Shown here in pieces: positions 1 through 9,917 of a stretch of 64,000 bases of DNA. This stretch comes from Clostridium sp. GTDB taxonomy: Bacteria; Bacillota; Clostridia; Clostridiales; Clostridiaceae. Below the pieces are notes generated by a model. The model made no database searches, was not told the DNA's origin, and saw only the letters and a list, made by a program, of their open reading frames with translations. The position numbers were made by a program, and so were the translations under genes. Every line of letters begins with the position of its first letter. The first letter of the stretch is position 1. The stretch spans positions 24,457 through 88,456 of the forward strand of contig JARIDB010000116.1 of NCBI GenBank assembly GCA_029257045.1. The letters are read 5' to 3'.

Positions 1-1623
1 TCTATTTAATTTAAGTATTTCACTTACCACGTCACTAAATATAGGTGCCCCTGTGTTTCCTCCCCCAAGTTCTCTTCCATCTGGATGTTTCTCACCAATA
101 TTTGGAGCTATAACAACTATAGTATACTTTTTGTTATCCTTAACAAAGTATCCAGCAAACCAGCCATGATTTGTTCCACCATTTCCTGTAGAAGTTCCTG
201 TTTTCCCTCCAACTTCTGCATCTTTAACCTTGGCCTCAAATCCTGAACCTTCCCATATAACCTTGTGTAATGACTCCATAGCAATTTCTGAAGAAGTTTC
301 ACTAAAAACCCTTTTCGAATTATTTTTAAATGTGTTTATTATATTATCATCCTTATCTAAAATCTCCTCAACTATAGTTGGTTTAATATATATTCCTTTA
401 TTTGCAATGGTGTTATATAGCGCTGACATCTGGATAGGCGTTGCAATTATTGTTTGACCTATAGATATATTATTCATACTATTTTCCTCTGTAGGTTTAA
501 CCCCACTAGCTTCTTTTCTATTATCACCATTTACATTCAAAACTTCATTAAACATACCTAGACTTTCAAGGTATTTCATCATATTGCCATAACCTATCTT
601 TGCTCCAACTTTGGCAAAAACATCATTACAGGATACCTTAAGGGCATCCTCTACTGATAGATCTCCATGACCGTGTGGTTTTCCATCCTTCATACAAATT
701 TCTCCTGTGCATCTAAATATATCGCTTGTAGTTATAAGCCCCATATCTAAAGCTACAGTTTCTGTAACAACTTTAAATATAGACCCCGGCTCATAACCAA
801 GTTGTTCAATTCCTAAGTTTACATTTGCTTCTGTTTCATCCTTTTGTACCATAGCCCTTATTTTTCCTGTTTCAGCGTCAGATACTACAACTCCAATATT
901 TTTAAGAAAAGAATATTGCTCCTTTTTCAAAATATCCTTTATTACTTTTTCCCATTCTAAATCAATGGTTAATTTTATATTTCTATTGTTATCTCCTAAA
1001 GACAATACACCATCTCCATAAAGAGCCTTATCATCTAGATAAAATTTTGCCATAGGATAGTCATTATTTTTAATATACTCATAAAGTTCACTTTCTAAGG
1101 AGCCTAAAATTATATTTTTTCCATTTATATTTGAAAGAATACTATTAGTGCTCCAAGCTTCTTTAGTATCTACTTCATCATAAATATAAGTATAAATCCC
1201 TTTAATATTAGTTAATTTATTTACTTTATTAAAGGTTTCTTCATTTACGGTATAATAAACTTTCCCATCACCTTTCATTATATCAGAATAATTAAAATCC
1301 TTTATTTCAGACTTTAAAATAAAATTTAAAGCCATTAAATCTTCTAAAGTTTCTTCATAATTATTTAACATAAATGGTTTAGTATCTAAAATAACTATAT
1401 ATTTTTTATTATAATCTAATACATCTCTACCTTTTGTATCAAAAATTCTATAATTCATCTGTGATATATTTTCTTTTTGATAATTATTCATCTCAGTAGA
1501 AACATTTTCAGATGGACTTATTTGTAGAATTACTAATTTGACTATTAATACTATAAGAATCAATATATACGTAGTTGTTATTGCTATAACTCTTTTAAAA
1601 TCAATTCTATTTTTTGGAAACAT
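1..1623 (-). CDS. Class B penicillin-binding protein (peptidoglycan transpeptidase), 3' end beyond window
   Basis: The frame starts at ATG 1623 and stays open to base 1, so the C-terminus is missing (541 codons visible). Residues about 10-30 form one N-terminal membrane anchor. The transpeptidase motifs are in order: SIFK with catalytic Ser about 281, SCN about 331 and KTG about 474. This makes it a class B, FtsI/SpoVD-like enzyme that cross-links peptidoglycan outside the membrane. Which member it is (division, sporulation or elongation) cannot be told without the C-terminus. The AGAGGTG ribosome binding site (1629-1635) lies in the 3' arm of a hairpin between udk and this gene. It is downstream of udk and mltG, a wall-synthesis neighbourhood. 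Confidence 0.9.
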   Translation of the reverse strand, partial: MFPKNRIDFKRVIAITTTYILILIVLIVKLVILQISPSENVSTEMNNYQKENISQMNYRIFDTKGRDVLDYNKKYIVILDTKPFMLNNYEETLEDLMALNFILKSEIKDFNYSDIMKGDGKVYYTVNEETFNKVNKLTNIKGIYTYIYDEVDTKEAWSTNSILSNINGKNIILGSLESELYEYIKNNDYPMAKFYLDDKALYGDGVLSLGDNNRNIKLTIDLEWEKVIKDILKKEQYSFLKNIGVVVSDAETGKIRAMVQKDETEANVNLGIEQLGYEPGSIFKVVTETVALDMGLITTSDIFRCTGEICMKDGKPHGHGDLSVEDALKVSCNDVFAKVGAKIGYGNMMKYLESLGMFNEVLNVNGDNRKEASGVKPTEENSMNNISIGQTIIATPIQMSALYNTIANKGIYIKPTIVEEILDKDDNIINTFKNNSKRVFSETSSEIAMESLHKVIWEGSGFEAKVKDAEVGGKTGTSTGNGGTNHGWFAGYFVKDNKKYTIVVIAPNIGEKHPDGRELGGGNTGAPIFSDVVSEILKLNR

Positions 1624-1626
1624 AAA

Positions 1627-1663
1627 AACACCTCTAAGGATAATTCTAGCCTTTAGAGATGTT
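1627..1663 (-). terminator. Hairpin between udk and the PBP gene, overlapping the PBP ribosome binding site
   Basis: On the minus strand the arms AACATCTCTAAAGG and CCTTAGAGGTGTT pair with one bulge and one G-U, followed by five T. It can terminate udk transcription. Its 3' arm also contains the only good Shine-Dalgarno sequence for the PBP gene, five bases before its ATG, so it may also control translation. Confidence 0.65.
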
Positions 1664-1676
1664 TTTTATTCAAATA

Positions 1677-2294
1677 TTAATTTAAAATATCTTTAATTTT
1701 ACTTACTAATATATCTATAGCAACTTTATTTTGTCCACCTTCTGGAACTATAATATCTGCATATCTTTTTGTTGGCTCTATAAATTGCATATGCATAGGT
1801 CTTACAATTTCTAAATATTGATTTATTACAGATTCCACTGTTCTTCCTCTTTCGTTTATATCTCTAATTAACCTCCTTAGGATTCTAATATCAGCATCAG
1901 TATCTACATATACTTTTATATCTAATATATCCCTAAGTCTTTTATCTTCTAAAACTAATATACCTTCAACAATTATTATATTTCTAGGTTCTATCCTTAT
2001 CGTTTCTTCTGCTCTAGTATGTATCGAAAAATCATATATGGGTTTATCAATACCAACTCCATTAATTAAATCCTGTAAATGGCTGATTAACAAATCATTA
2101 TCAAAGGCTTTTGGATGGTCATAGTTAGTTTTAACTCTTTCCTCCATAGATAGATTCCTTTGATCTTTATAATACATGTCTTGTTGTATCATAGCTATAC
2201 ATTCATTCGAAAAACTTGAATAGATAGCATCTGCAATACTACTTTTCCCAGATCCTGTTCCACCAGTTATTCCAATTAGGATTGGCTTTTGCAT
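1677..2294 (-). CDS. udk: Uridine kinase
   Basis: 205 residues, the usual length for Udk. The P-loop GGTGSGKS is at residues 11-18, and the phosphoribulokinase/uridine kinase core follows ([38 protein letters not shown]). It phosphorylates uridine and cytidine to UMP and CMP in cytoplasmic pyrimidine salvage. An AGGAGG-like site precedes the ATG. It lies 21 bases downstream of the U32-family gene, in the order mltG, trmR, U32 protein, udk known from many Firmicutes, so it is probably the last gene of that operon before the hairpin at 1627-1663. Confidence 0.96.
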   Translation of the reverse strand: MQKPILIGITGGTGSGKSSIADAIYSSFSNECIAMIQQDMYYKDQRNLSMEERVKTNYDHPKAFDNDLLISHLQDLINGVGIDKPIYDFSIHTRAEETIRIEPRNIIIVEGILVLEDKRLRDILDIKVYVDTDADIRILRRLIRDINERGRTVESVINQYLEIVRPMHMQFIEPTKRYADIIVPEGGQNKVAIDILVSKIKDILN

Positions 2295-2315
2295 TATAGT
2301 TCCTCCTTCTTACGT

Positions 2316-3551
2316 CTAAAGCTCTAAAACTTTTTTACCTTTAATTAGCATATCTTTTACTTTAAGTGGTGTATCTGTTTTTATTTTAAATAGCATATGT
2401 GCTCTATTCGCAACACTTGCTTTTACCTTTTTGTCTAAATCATACATTTCATCAAGGTTAATATTAAAGTATGGAGTTTTAGCTCTTAAAACTTCAACAG
2501 TATCGCCTTCAAAAACTCTATTTTTTTGTAATATAGTTGCTTCCTTAGTTTCTTCATTATAATCTTGAACAATTCCAACTATTTCATAATCTCTTATATA
2601 TGAGGATTCATCATAGCTTTGCTCTCCCATTTTTCCAAAAAAGAAACCTGTATGGTATGGTCTATGACTTACTTTCATTAAGTTATCCATCCATTCTTCA
2701 TTAAATGTATAGTTGTCTGGATCTTCAAAGTAAGCATCTACAGCATCTCTATATGCTTTGACTACAGAGGCTACATAAAATTCATTCTTCATTCTTCCTT
2801 CTATTTTTAAGGAATGAACTCCACTTTTTATAAGTTCAGGAATATGCTTTATCATACATAAATCCTTTGAATTCATTATATAAGTCCCTTCGTCATCTTC
2901 TATAACAGGATAATATTCATTAGGTCTTGTTTCTTCAACTAAAAAATACTTATATCTGCAAGCATTTGAGCATATTCCTTTATTTGCATCTCTACCTAAC
3001 ATATAGTTTGATATTAAGCATCTACCTGAATAAGCCATACACATTGAACCATGTACAAATACTTCTAGTTCACAACCCTCTGGAATATTTGCTTTAATTG
3101 TATTTATTTCTATAAAAGTTAATTCTCTTGCAAGCACTACTCTTTTAGCACCTTGTTCATGCCAAAACTTAGCCGCCATCCAATTTGTTGTATTAGCTTG
3201 AGTACTTAAATGAATCTCTAAATCTGGCGCTACACTTTTTGCAGCCATTATTATTGATGGATCAGCTACTATAATAGCATCTATTCCTAAATCACTTAGT
3301 CCTTTTATATATTCTTCTGCACCTTTTAAATCATGGTTTCTTGGAAATACATTCATTGTTACATAAAGCTTTTTCCCTCTATCATGACAATATTTTACGC
3401 CTTCAGCTATTTCATCATTTGTAAAGTTATCTGAAAAAGCTCTAAGGTTTAATTTCCCTCCGCCTATATAAACTGCATCTGCTCCAAAATCTATAGCTAT
3501 TTTAAGTCTATCTAGGCTTCCTGCTGGTGCTAAAACTTCTGGTTTTTTCAT
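2316..3551 (-). CDS. Peptidase U32 family protein, probable tRNA uridine hydroxylation factor (TrhP-like)
   Basis: 411 residues with the U32 signature around residues 163-181 (EVFVHGSMCMAYSGRC) and cysteines at 171, 178, 194 and 198. Some of these probably bind an iron-sulfur cluster, as in related U32 proteins. Family knowledge links YegQ/YrrO-type members to prephenate-dependent formation of 5-hydroxyuridine at tRNA position 34, rather than to proteolysis. The adjacent O-methyltransferase, which methylates that hydroxyl, supports this role. The stop lies 21 bases from the udk start and the ATG is 4 bases after the methyltransferase stop, so the genes are tightly co-transcribed. Confidence 0.9.
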   Translation of the reverse strand: MKKPEVLAPAGSLDRLKIAIDFGADAVYIGGGKLNLRAFSDNFTNDEIAEGVKYCHDRGKKLYVTMNVFPRNHDLKGAEEYIKGLSDLGIDAIIVADPSIIMAAKSVAPDLEIHLSTQANTTNWMAAKFWHEQGAKRVVLARELTFIEINTIKANIPEGCELEVFVHGSMCMAYSGRCLISNYMLGRDANKGICSNACRYKYFLVEETRPNEYYPVIEDDEGTYIMNSKDLCMIKHIPELIKSGVHSLKIEGRMKNEFYVASVVKAYRDAVDAYFEDPDNYTFNEEWMDNLMKVSHRPYHTGFFFGKMGEQSYDESSYIRDYEIVGIVQDYNEETKEATILQKNRVFEGDTVEVLRAKTPYFNINLDEMYDLDKKVKASVANRAHMLFKIKTDTPLKVKDMLIKGKKVLEL

Positions 3552-3555
3552 GTTT

Positions 3556-4200
3556 TTACCTCCTTTTAGTCACTGCAATTCCATCCCCCATCGGTATTAC
3601 AGATGTAATTAAATTACTATCCTCTGATACTAAATCCAAATATTTTCTCATTCTTTTTACTATTGTTATTTTTCTTCTTTTTATTAATTCATCAGATGCT
3701 ACCATTCCCCTAAATAGAACATTATCTGCAATAATAATACCATCATCTCTTAATAATCTTAAACAGTTTGGTAAAAAATGATTGTAATGACCTTTTCCAG
3801 CATCAATAAAAATCAAATCATAAGGTTCTTCTAAGTTTTCTAAAACTTCAAGGCAATCTCCTGCCTTTATTTCTATCTTATCTTTCAAACCGTACTTTTC
3901 AAAATTACTAGTAGCTATTTCTATCATCTTTTCATCACGTTCTATAGTTGTTATAAAAGGGTTTGTTTTAGCTGCTTCATACATAAGTATTGAAGAATAA
4001 CCTATAGCTGTCCCAAGTTCTAAAATTCTTAAGGGTTTTTTCATGCTTATCATAAACTCTAAAAACTTTGCTGTCTCTTTTTGAGCAATAGGAACCTTAT
4101 TTTCTAAGGCGAAATCTTCTAAGTCTTTATATTTACCATAACTTTCAGGTATAAGACTTCTTATATAATTCTCCATATAATCATAAGTTATAGCACCCAT
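3556..4200 (-). CDS. trmR: O-methyltransferase, probable tRNA 5-hydroxyuridine methyltransferase
   Basis: 214 residues, class I SAM-dependent methyltransferase of the catechol-O-methyltransferase-like group. The SAM motif ILELGTAIGYSS is at residues 59-70 and the acidic FIDAGKGHYN stretch, with likely metal ligand Asp133, follows. In Bacillus the orthologue in the same place (yrrM/TrmR) makes 5-methoxyuridine in the tRNA anticodon. The downstream U32 protein would provide the 5-hydroxyuridine substrate. The specific tRNA role is inferred from gene order; a small-molecule O-methyltransferase is the alternative. Confidence 0.88.
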   Translation of the reverse strand: MGAITYDYMENYIRSLIPESYGKYKDLEDFALENKVPIAQKETAKFLEFMISMKKPLRILELGTAIGYSSILMYEAAKTNPFITTIERDEKMIEIATSNFEKYGLKDKIEIKAGDCLEVLENLEEPYDLIFIDAGKGHYNHFLPNCLRLLRDDGIIIADNVLFRGMVASDELIKRRKITIVKRMRKYLDLVSEDSNLITSVIPMGDGIAVTKRR

Positions 4201-4227
4201 AAAAATCCTCCAATTTGTCTTTTATAT

Positions 4228-5232
4228 TTAATAGCCTAATTTTTCTTGTTTATTTAAAAAATCATCATAATTATCTGTAAAGTAATGACTTTTATCATCT
4301 TGCAGTACATAAAATAAATAATCTGTATCTTTTGGCTTTAAAGTAGCCTTAATTGAAGCCATTCCTGGATTTGATATAGGTCCTATTGGAAGTCCATCAT
4401 TTTGATAAGTATTATAAGGTGAATCTAATTCTAACTGTGTATATAAAACCTTATCTACATGTTCTCCTAAGGCATATATAACCGTAGCATCTATTTGAAG
4501 CCTCATATTAATATTAAGCCTATTTTCAATAACTGAAGCTATAATGCTTCTTTCCTTATCTAAAACGGCTTCCTTTTCTATCATTGAAGCTTTAATAATA
4601 ACATCTTCAATATCTTCCTTTTCTATAGAAACTCCAGTTTCCTTTTCTACTTCTTTTAACGCTTCTTCAAATCTTTTTATCATAACTTTTATTATGTCTT
4701 TTGGATTTTCACCTTTTTTTATTAAATATGTATCAGGAAATAAGTATCCTTCTAAATCATATCTTTTACTTTCCCTTTTTGCTACATAAGAGGGTAACTT
4801 ATAGTTTTTTAAAGCTTCTATAAAATCCTTTTTGCTACATACACCTTCTTTTTCAAGTGTATTAGCTATTTCATCTATAGAAAATCCTTCTGGTATAGTA
4901 ACGCTTATTAAATCCATATTAATTCCTGTTGCTAAATCTTTAATTAACTCATCTAGGGTTGAGTTATTTTTTATTATGTACTCACCAGGTCTTACTTCTA
5001 TGTCTTCATTTAAAAATTTCACATAAAGTTTAATAAAAGGTAACCCTTTTATTTGTCCTTCTTCTTTAAGTTTATTCAATATCCTATAGAAGCTCTCCCC
5101 TTCTTCTACAGTAATCACTATATCTTCTTTTGATTTTACAGGATTCCTAATAGTACTTTTATAAAATCCAAGAAGTATTATTAGCAATACTATTATTACT
5201 ATAGGTATTATTTTCGGATTAAATTTTTTCAT
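4228..5232 (-). CDS. mltG: Endolytic murein transglycosylase
   Basis: 334 residues with one N-terminal membrane segment (residues about 9-24) and an extracytoplasmic YceG/MltG domain. The catalytic glutamate is probably Glu219 in ASMIEKEA, with the family block RLNINMRLQIDATVIYALG after it. It cuts nascent glycan strands next to the membrane and so sets chain length. It heads the mltG, trmR, U32, udk group. The gap to trmR is 27 bases, and the hairpin at 5250-5281 separates it from typA. Confidence 0.94.
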   Translation of the reverse strand: MKKFNPKIIPIVIIVLLIILLGFYKSTIRNPVKSKEDIVITVEEGESFYRILNKLKEEGQIKGLPFIKLYVKFLNEDIEVRPGEYIIKNNSTLDELIKDLATGINMDLISVTIPEGFSIDEIANTLEKEGVCSKKDFIEALKNYKLPSYVAKRESKRYDLEGYLFPDTYLIKKGENPKDIIKVMIKRFEEALKEVEKETGVSIEKEDIEDVIIKASMIEKEAVLDKERSIIASVIENRLNINMRLQIDATVIYALGEHVDKVLYTQLELDSPYNTYQNDGLPIGPISNPGMASIKATLKPKDTDYLFYVLQDDKSHYFTDNYDDFLNKQEKLGY

Positions 5233-5249
5233 AAAATCCCCCTACATAT

Positions 5250-5281
5250 AAACTAAATAGCCTAAAAAGGCTATTTAGTTT
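5250..5281 (-). terminator. Terminator-like hairpin after typA
   Basis: The arms AAACTAAATAGCCT and AGGCTATTTAGTTT pair perfectly across a four-base loop. It lies 42 bases downstream of the typA stop and just before mltG. The T-tract is weak on the minus strand, so some read-through into mltG is possible. Confidence 0.65.
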
Positions 5282-5323
5282 ATTATAATACTTTTTTATA
5301 AACATATAAAGTTATTTCACTTA

Positions 5324-7150
5324 TTATTTTTTGTTTCTATTAATTTGTTTTTTTCTATCAGCTGAGTTTAAAGTTCTCTTTCTCATTCTTATGTTTTCAG
5401 GAGTAACTTCAACTAACTCATCTGAATTTATAAATTCTAAACATTGTTCTAGTGACATTTGTCTTGGTGGAATTAATTTAACTGCATCATCTGAACCAGA
5501 AGCTCTAGTATTTGTTAATTTCTTACCTTTACAAATATTTATATCTATATCTTCAGCTCTAGCAGATTCTCCAACTATCATTCCTTGATAAACTGGAATA
5601 CCAGCATTTATAAATAAAATTCCTCTTTCTTGAGCATTGAATAATCCATATGCTATAGCATCTCCTTGTTCAAAAGAACATATTGATCCTCTACTTCTTC
5701 CTGGAATTTCACCTTTAAATTGTTCATATCCGTTAAATACATGGTTCATTATACCATTACCTTTAGTATCTGTCATAAACTCATTTCTGAATCCAATAAG
5801 ACCTCTTGCTGGTATTTTAAACTCTAATCTTGTATAACCATTAACTGCTGATGTCATATTAACCATTTCAGCTTTTCTAGGTCCTAATTTTTCCATAATA
5901 GGTCCCATAAATTCTTCTGGAACATCAATAGTTAAATACTCCACAGGTTCTACTTTCTTTCCATTTTCTTCTTTAAATATAACATTCGCCTTTGACACTT
6001 GGAATTCAAATCCTTCTCTTCTCATAGTTTCAATAAGGATTGATAAATGTAATTCTCCTCTTCCTGATACTTCAAAGCAATCTGCTGAAATTTCATTAAC
6101 CCTTAAACTTACATTAGTTTCAAGTTCTTTCAATAATCTATCTCTTAAATGTCTTGAGGTAACATAATTTCCTTCTTTTCCTGCAAAAGGTGAATCATTT
6201 ACCATGAAATTCATGCTAAGAGTTGGTTCATCTATTTTTAAAAATGGTAATGCTTCTGGCTCTAAAACACTTGCAATTGTTTCTCCTATATTACAATCTG
6301 GAATACCACTTAATGCTATTATATCTCCTAAACCAGCTTCCTGAACATCTTCTCTGTTTAATCCATTATATGTAAATAGTGCTGATACTTTATAATTTGA
6401 TTTAGTCCCATCTGCTCTTACCAATGTAACAGTCTCGTTTCTCTTAACTCTACCTCTATGAATTTTACCTATAGCAATTCTTCCTACATATTCATTTGTA
6501 TCTAATGTAGTAACAAGCATTTGGAACGGTCCATCCATATAACCTTTTGGAGCGTCAACACTTTTTATTATAGTATCAAATAACGGTATCATTCCACTGT
6601 TTGTATCTTCTACATTATATCTTGCAAAACCTTCTCTAGCTGATGCGTAGATTATTGAGAAGTCTAATTGCTCATCTTCTGCACCTAATTCTACAAATAG
6701 ATCAAAAACTTCATCAATAACCTCTTCTGGTCTTGCATTAGGTTTGTCTATTTTATTTATTACTACTATTGGTTTCAATTTTAATTCTAATGCTTTCTTT
6801 AATACGAATTTAGTTTGAGGCATTGGACCTTCATATGAGTCAACTACTAATAATACAGAATCAACCATTTTAAGTACACGTTCAACTTCTCCACCAAAAT
6901 CAGCATGTCCTGGAGTATCTACAATATTTATTTTAACACCATTATAGTTAAGTGCTGTATTCTTTGAAAGAATTGTAATACCTCTTTCTTTTTCAATTTC
7001 ATTAGAGTCCATTACTCTTTCTTCTAATTTTTCATTACTTCTAAATATATGGCTTTCTCTTAAAAGCGCATCTACTAATGTAGTTTTACCGTGGTCAACG
7101 TGAGCTATTATAGCTATGTTTCTTATATCTTCTCTAGTTACTAATTCCAT
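5324..7150 (-). CDS. typA: Ribosome-associated GTPase TypA/BipA
   Basis: 608 residues, full length for the family. The GTPase motifs are all present: AHVDHGKTT at 16-24 (G1), ERGITI (G2), DTPGHADFG (G3), NKID (G4) and SAREG (G5). EF-Tu domain 2-like, EF-G domain III- and V-like and TypA-specific C-terminal regions follow. It binds the ribosome and is needed for stress growth and ribosome assembly at low temperature. It is flanked by hairpins on both sides and looks monocistronic. Confidence 0.96.
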   Translation of the reverse strand: MELVTREDIRNIAIIAHVDHGKTTLVDALLRESHIFRSNEKLEERVMDSNEIEKERGITILSKNTALNYNGVKINIVDTPGHADFGGEVERVLKMVDSVLLVVDSYEGPMPQTKFVLKKALELKLKPIVVINKIDKPNARPEEVIDEVFDLFVELGAEDEQLDFSIIYASAREGFARYNVEDTNSGMIPLFDTIIKSVDAPKGYMDGPFQMLVTTLDTNEYVGRIAIGKIHRGRVKRNETVTLVRADGTKSNYKVSALFTYNGLNREDVQEAGLGDIIALSGIPDCNIGETIASVLEPEALPFLKIDEPTLSMNFMVNDSPFAGKEGNYVTSRHLRDRLLKELETNVSLRVNEISADCFEVSGRGELHLSILIETMRREGFEFQVSKANVIFKEENGKKVEPVEYLTIDVPEEFMGPIMEKLGPRKAEMVNMTSAVNGYTRLEFKIPARGLIGFRNEFMTDTKGNGIMNHVFNGYEQFKGEIPGRSRGSICSFEQGDAIAYGLFNAQERGILFINAGIPVYQGMIVGESARAEDIDINICKGKKLTNTRASGSDDAVKLIPPRQMSLEQCLEFINSDELVEVTPENIRMRKRTLNSADRKKQINRNKK

Positions 7151-7236
7151 TTATATTCCTCCAATTATTATAACTTATAATATAAACCTATAAATATTAT
7201 TTATAATGTAAACCTATAAATTATTTTTCCCAAAAT

Positions 7237-7264
7237 AAAATTGGATACGCATGTATCCAATTTT
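7237..7264. terminator. Terminator-like hairpin between rnj and typA
   Basis: AAAATTGGATAC and GTATCCAATTTT pair perfectly around the loop GCAT, with T-rich sequence on both sides. It lies 70 bases after the rnj stop and is the probable terminator of the upstream group. Confidence 0.75.
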
Positions 7265-7333
7265 TTATTAAAACATTTTATTTTTATGCTATAAACATTT
7301 TAAGTTTTTTATGGCAAAATGTCAACACATAGA

Positions 7334-9001
7334 TTATATTTCCATGATTATTGGTAAAATCATAGGTCTTCTCTTAGTTTTTTCATAAAGATGTAGTCTT
7401 AAATCGTCTCTAATCCTAGCTTTAAGACTAGACCAATCTTTTATATTCTTTTCTTCACAATCTCTAAGAGAATTTTTAACTATTTCTTTTGCTTCATCCA
7501 TTAATCTTTCAGATTCTCTAACATATACAAATCCTCTAGATATTATATCCGGACCAGCTACCACTTCATTTGTTTCTCTATTTAAAGTTATAACTACAGT
7601 TAATATACCATCTTGTGATAGATGTTTTCTATCTCTAATAACTATATTGCCTACATCTCCAACACCAAGACCATCAACAAAAATTTGTCCTGAATTAACT
7701 ATTCCATTTCTCTTAATTCCTTGTCTAGTTACTTCAATAACTCCACCATTTTCTGGTATTAATATATGATCTTCTGGCATACCAAGAGACATAGCAAGCT
7801 CTCCATGTTGTTTTAGATGTCTATATTCTCCATGAATTGGTACAAAGAATTTTGGTTTTACTAAACATTGCATAAGCTTTAATTCTTCTTTACAAGCATG
7901 ACCTGATACGTGAATTTCAGCTAGTGCTTTATAAATTACATCTGCACCTTTTTGGAATAATTGATTAATTACCTTTGAAACTAACTTTTCATTTCCCGGT
8001 ATAGGTGTTGCTGATATTATTACAGTATCACCTTCTACAATGTTAATTTTTCTATGTTCTGAATTAGCCATTCTAGCTAAAGCAGACATAGGTTCACCTT
8101 GGCTACCTGTAGTTATAAGAACTATTTGATCATTGTTATATTTATTAATTTGATCTACACCAATTAAAATATCTCCACTACAATCAAGATATCCAAGTTC
8201 TTGAGCAACTCCAACTATATTTTCCATACTTCTGCCTGAAACTGCAACTTTTCTATTTTGTTTTCTAGCTGCGTCTATTATTTGTTGTATTCTATGCACA
8301 TTTGATGCAAAGGTAGCAACTATTATTCTTCCTGTAGCTTTTGAGAAGAATTTTTCAAAATTTTCTCCAACTACTCTTTCTGACATAGTGTATCCTGGTT
8401 TTTCAACATTTGTTGAATCTGCCATCATTACTAATACACCTTTTCTACCTAGCTCTGCAAATCTTGCGAAGTCCATAGGTTCTCCATCAATAGGTGTAAA
8501 ATCAACTTTAAAATCTCCTGTGTGTAATACAGCCCCTAATGGAGTGTGTACTGCAATAGCAACTGAATCTGCAATAGAATGGTTTGTTTTTATAAATTCT
8601 ACCGAAACAGACTCTAATTTTATAACATCTCTTGGTTTAACGGTTATAAGTTCTGTTGAACTTAATAATCCATGTTCTCTAAGCTTTGTTTCAACAATTC
8701 CTAAAGTTAACTTCGTTCCATATACAGGAACATTAAGTTGCTTTAATACATAAGGTAATGCTCCTATATGATCTTCATGACCATGAGTTAAGAATATTCC
8801 TCTTACGTTTTCTTTGTTTTTTATTAAATAACTAACATCTGGTATGACTAAATCAATACCGAACATATCTTCATCTGGAAATTTGAGTCCGCAATCTATA
8901 ACAACAATATCGTTTTTATATTCAATAGCAGTTATATTTTTACCAATTTCATTTATTCCACCAAGTGGAATAAGTCTAACTTTTGCTTTTTCGTTTTTCA
9001 A
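7334..9001 (-). CDS. rnj: Ribonuclease J
   Basis: 555 residues. The metallo-beta-lactamase motif HGHEDHIGALPY with His73, His75, Asp77 and His78 is present, followed by a beta-CASP insertion and the C-terminal RNase J domain. RNase J has endonuclease and 5'-3' exonuclease activity and is central to RNA turnover in Firmicutes. The most likely paralogue is RNase J1, but J1 and J2 cannot be separated from sequence inspection alone. The gene follows the Fur-family gene by about 70 bases. An AGGAGG-type site precedes the ATG. Confidence 0.95.
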   Translation of the reverse strand: MKNEKAKVRLIPLGGINEIGKNITAIEYKNDIVVIDCGLKFPDEDMFGIDLVIPDVSYLIKNKENVRGIFLTHGHEDHIGALPYVLKQLNVPVYGTKLTLGIVETKLREHGLLSSTELITVKPRDVIKLESVSVEFIKTNHSIADSVAIAVHTPLGAVLHTGDFKVDFTPIDGEPMDFARFAELGRKGVLVMMADSTNVEKPGYTMSERVVGENFEKFFSKATGRIIVATFASNVHRIQQIIDAARKQNRKVAVSGRSMENIVGVAQELGYLDCSGDILIGVDQINKYNNDQIVLITTGSQGEPMSALARMANSEHRKINIVEGDTVIISATPIPGNEKLVSKVINQLFQKGADVIYKALAEIHVSGHACKEELKLMQCLVKPKFFVPIHGEYRHLKQHGELAMSLGMPEDHILIPENGGVIEVTRQGIKRNGIVNSGQIFVDGLGVGDVGNIVIRDRKHLSQDGILTVVITLNRETNEVVAGPDIISRGFVYVRESERLMDEAKEIVKNSLRDCEEKNIKDWSSLKARIRDDLRLHLYEKTKRRPMILPIIMEI

Positions 9002-9072
9002 TATGTCCCCTCCTTCTTTTAAATTTATGTAACATAAAGGTATGGTCTCATAAAGAAACCTTTCCTTTATTA

Positions 9073-9534
9073 TTAATCCTCTATTTTACTTTGACACATT
9101 CTGCAAACGCCAAAGAATTTGACGCTATGATCTATTATCTTAAATCCATAAGATCTTTCAACTTCTTCTTCAAGTTCATCTAATAAATCATCTTGAACTT
9201 CTATAACCTTTTTACATTCGTTACAAACTAAGTGATGATGCCTATGTCCCTCATCTTTACGGACTAATTCATATCTACTACATCCATCATTTAAATCAAG
9301 TTTACATATAACTCCAAGTTCTTCTAATAAGATAATAGTTCTATAAACTGTTGCCAACCCAATTTCAGGACAGTTCTTCTTAACTTCATCATATATCTCT
9401 TCTGTAGTTAAATGTTCTCCTTCTTTTTCAATTATTGTATCAACTATAGCCCTTCTCTGAGGAGTCAATTTATATCCCTTTTGCTTTAATTCTTCTTTTA
9501 GTACACTAAAATCTAAACTAGTTGATTGTTCCAT
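9073..9534 (-). CDS. Fur family metalloregulator
   Basis: 153 residues from the ATG at 9534. The longer frame opens with a GTG at 9543 that overlaps the GAGGAG ribosome binding site, so the ATG eight bases after that site is preferred. An N-terminal winged helix (TPQRRAI, ATVYRTI) is followed by a dimerisation domain with His99-101, CNEC at 104-107 and CRMC at 144-147, a structural zinc site. It represses genes in response to a metal or peroxide. The gene neighbourhood (ruvX, DUF1292, rnj) and the CxxC pairs fit Fur proper, but PerR or Zur cannot be excluded. Confidence 0.9.
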   Translation of the reverse strand: MEQSTSLDFSVLKEELKQKGYKLTPQRRAIVDTIIEKEGEHLTTEEIYDEVKKNCPEIGLATVYRTIILLEELGVICKLDLNDGCSRYELVRKDEGHRHHHLVCNECKKVIEVQDDLLDELEEEVERSYGFKIIDHSVKFFGVCRMCQSKIED

Positions 9535-9569
9535 ATGCAACACTCCTCTGCATCATTTTTTAAATTATA

Positions 9570-9842
9570 TTATTCTTCGGCAAATATTGTATCGTAAGCC
9601 TCTTGAACTGCCGCAAGTTCAACTTCATCGTCTATAGGTATTAAAAGTTCATCCCCGTCTTCATCTTTATCAACCTTTAATGCAAATATATCTTCTTCAG
9701 TATAATTATCATCATATACTATAATATATTCACTTTTTTCCTCATTATCTGGATTAATCATATCAAAAAATGCAACTACATTTAATTTAACTAATTCACC
9801 ATCTTCATCGTATAATTCAATTTGTTTTAAATCTTTATTCAT
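9570..9842 (-). CDS. DUF1292 family protein
   Basis: 90 residues, very acidic (runs such as DEDGDELLIPIDDEVELA), with no membrane segment. It matches the DUF1292 family, small conserved Firmicutes proteins of unknown function usually encoded between ruvX and a fur-type gene, as here. An AAAGGAGA site precedes the ATG. It is probably co-transcribed with the upstream ruvX (75 bases) and the downstream fur-type gene (35 bases). The function is unknown. Confidence 0.88.
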   Translation of the reverse strand: MNKDLKQIELYDEDGELVKLNVVAFFDMINPDNEEKSEYIIVYDDNYTEEDIFALKVDKDEDGDELLIPIDDEVELAAVQEAYDTIFAEE

Positions 9843-9917
9843 AATATATCTCCTTTAATAATTTTAGTTTTAAGATCCATACTTGTCAATAATAATTTTC
9901 AATTGGGAACTTTATAT

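Noticed and set aside
9535-9543. GTG at 9543 as the fur-type start
   Set aside because: It overlaps the ribosome binding site; the ATG at 9534 has proper spacing. The same reasoning moved the starts of iscR, the ABC ATPase, the HutP-like gene, the ThrE-type large subunit and the helicase.
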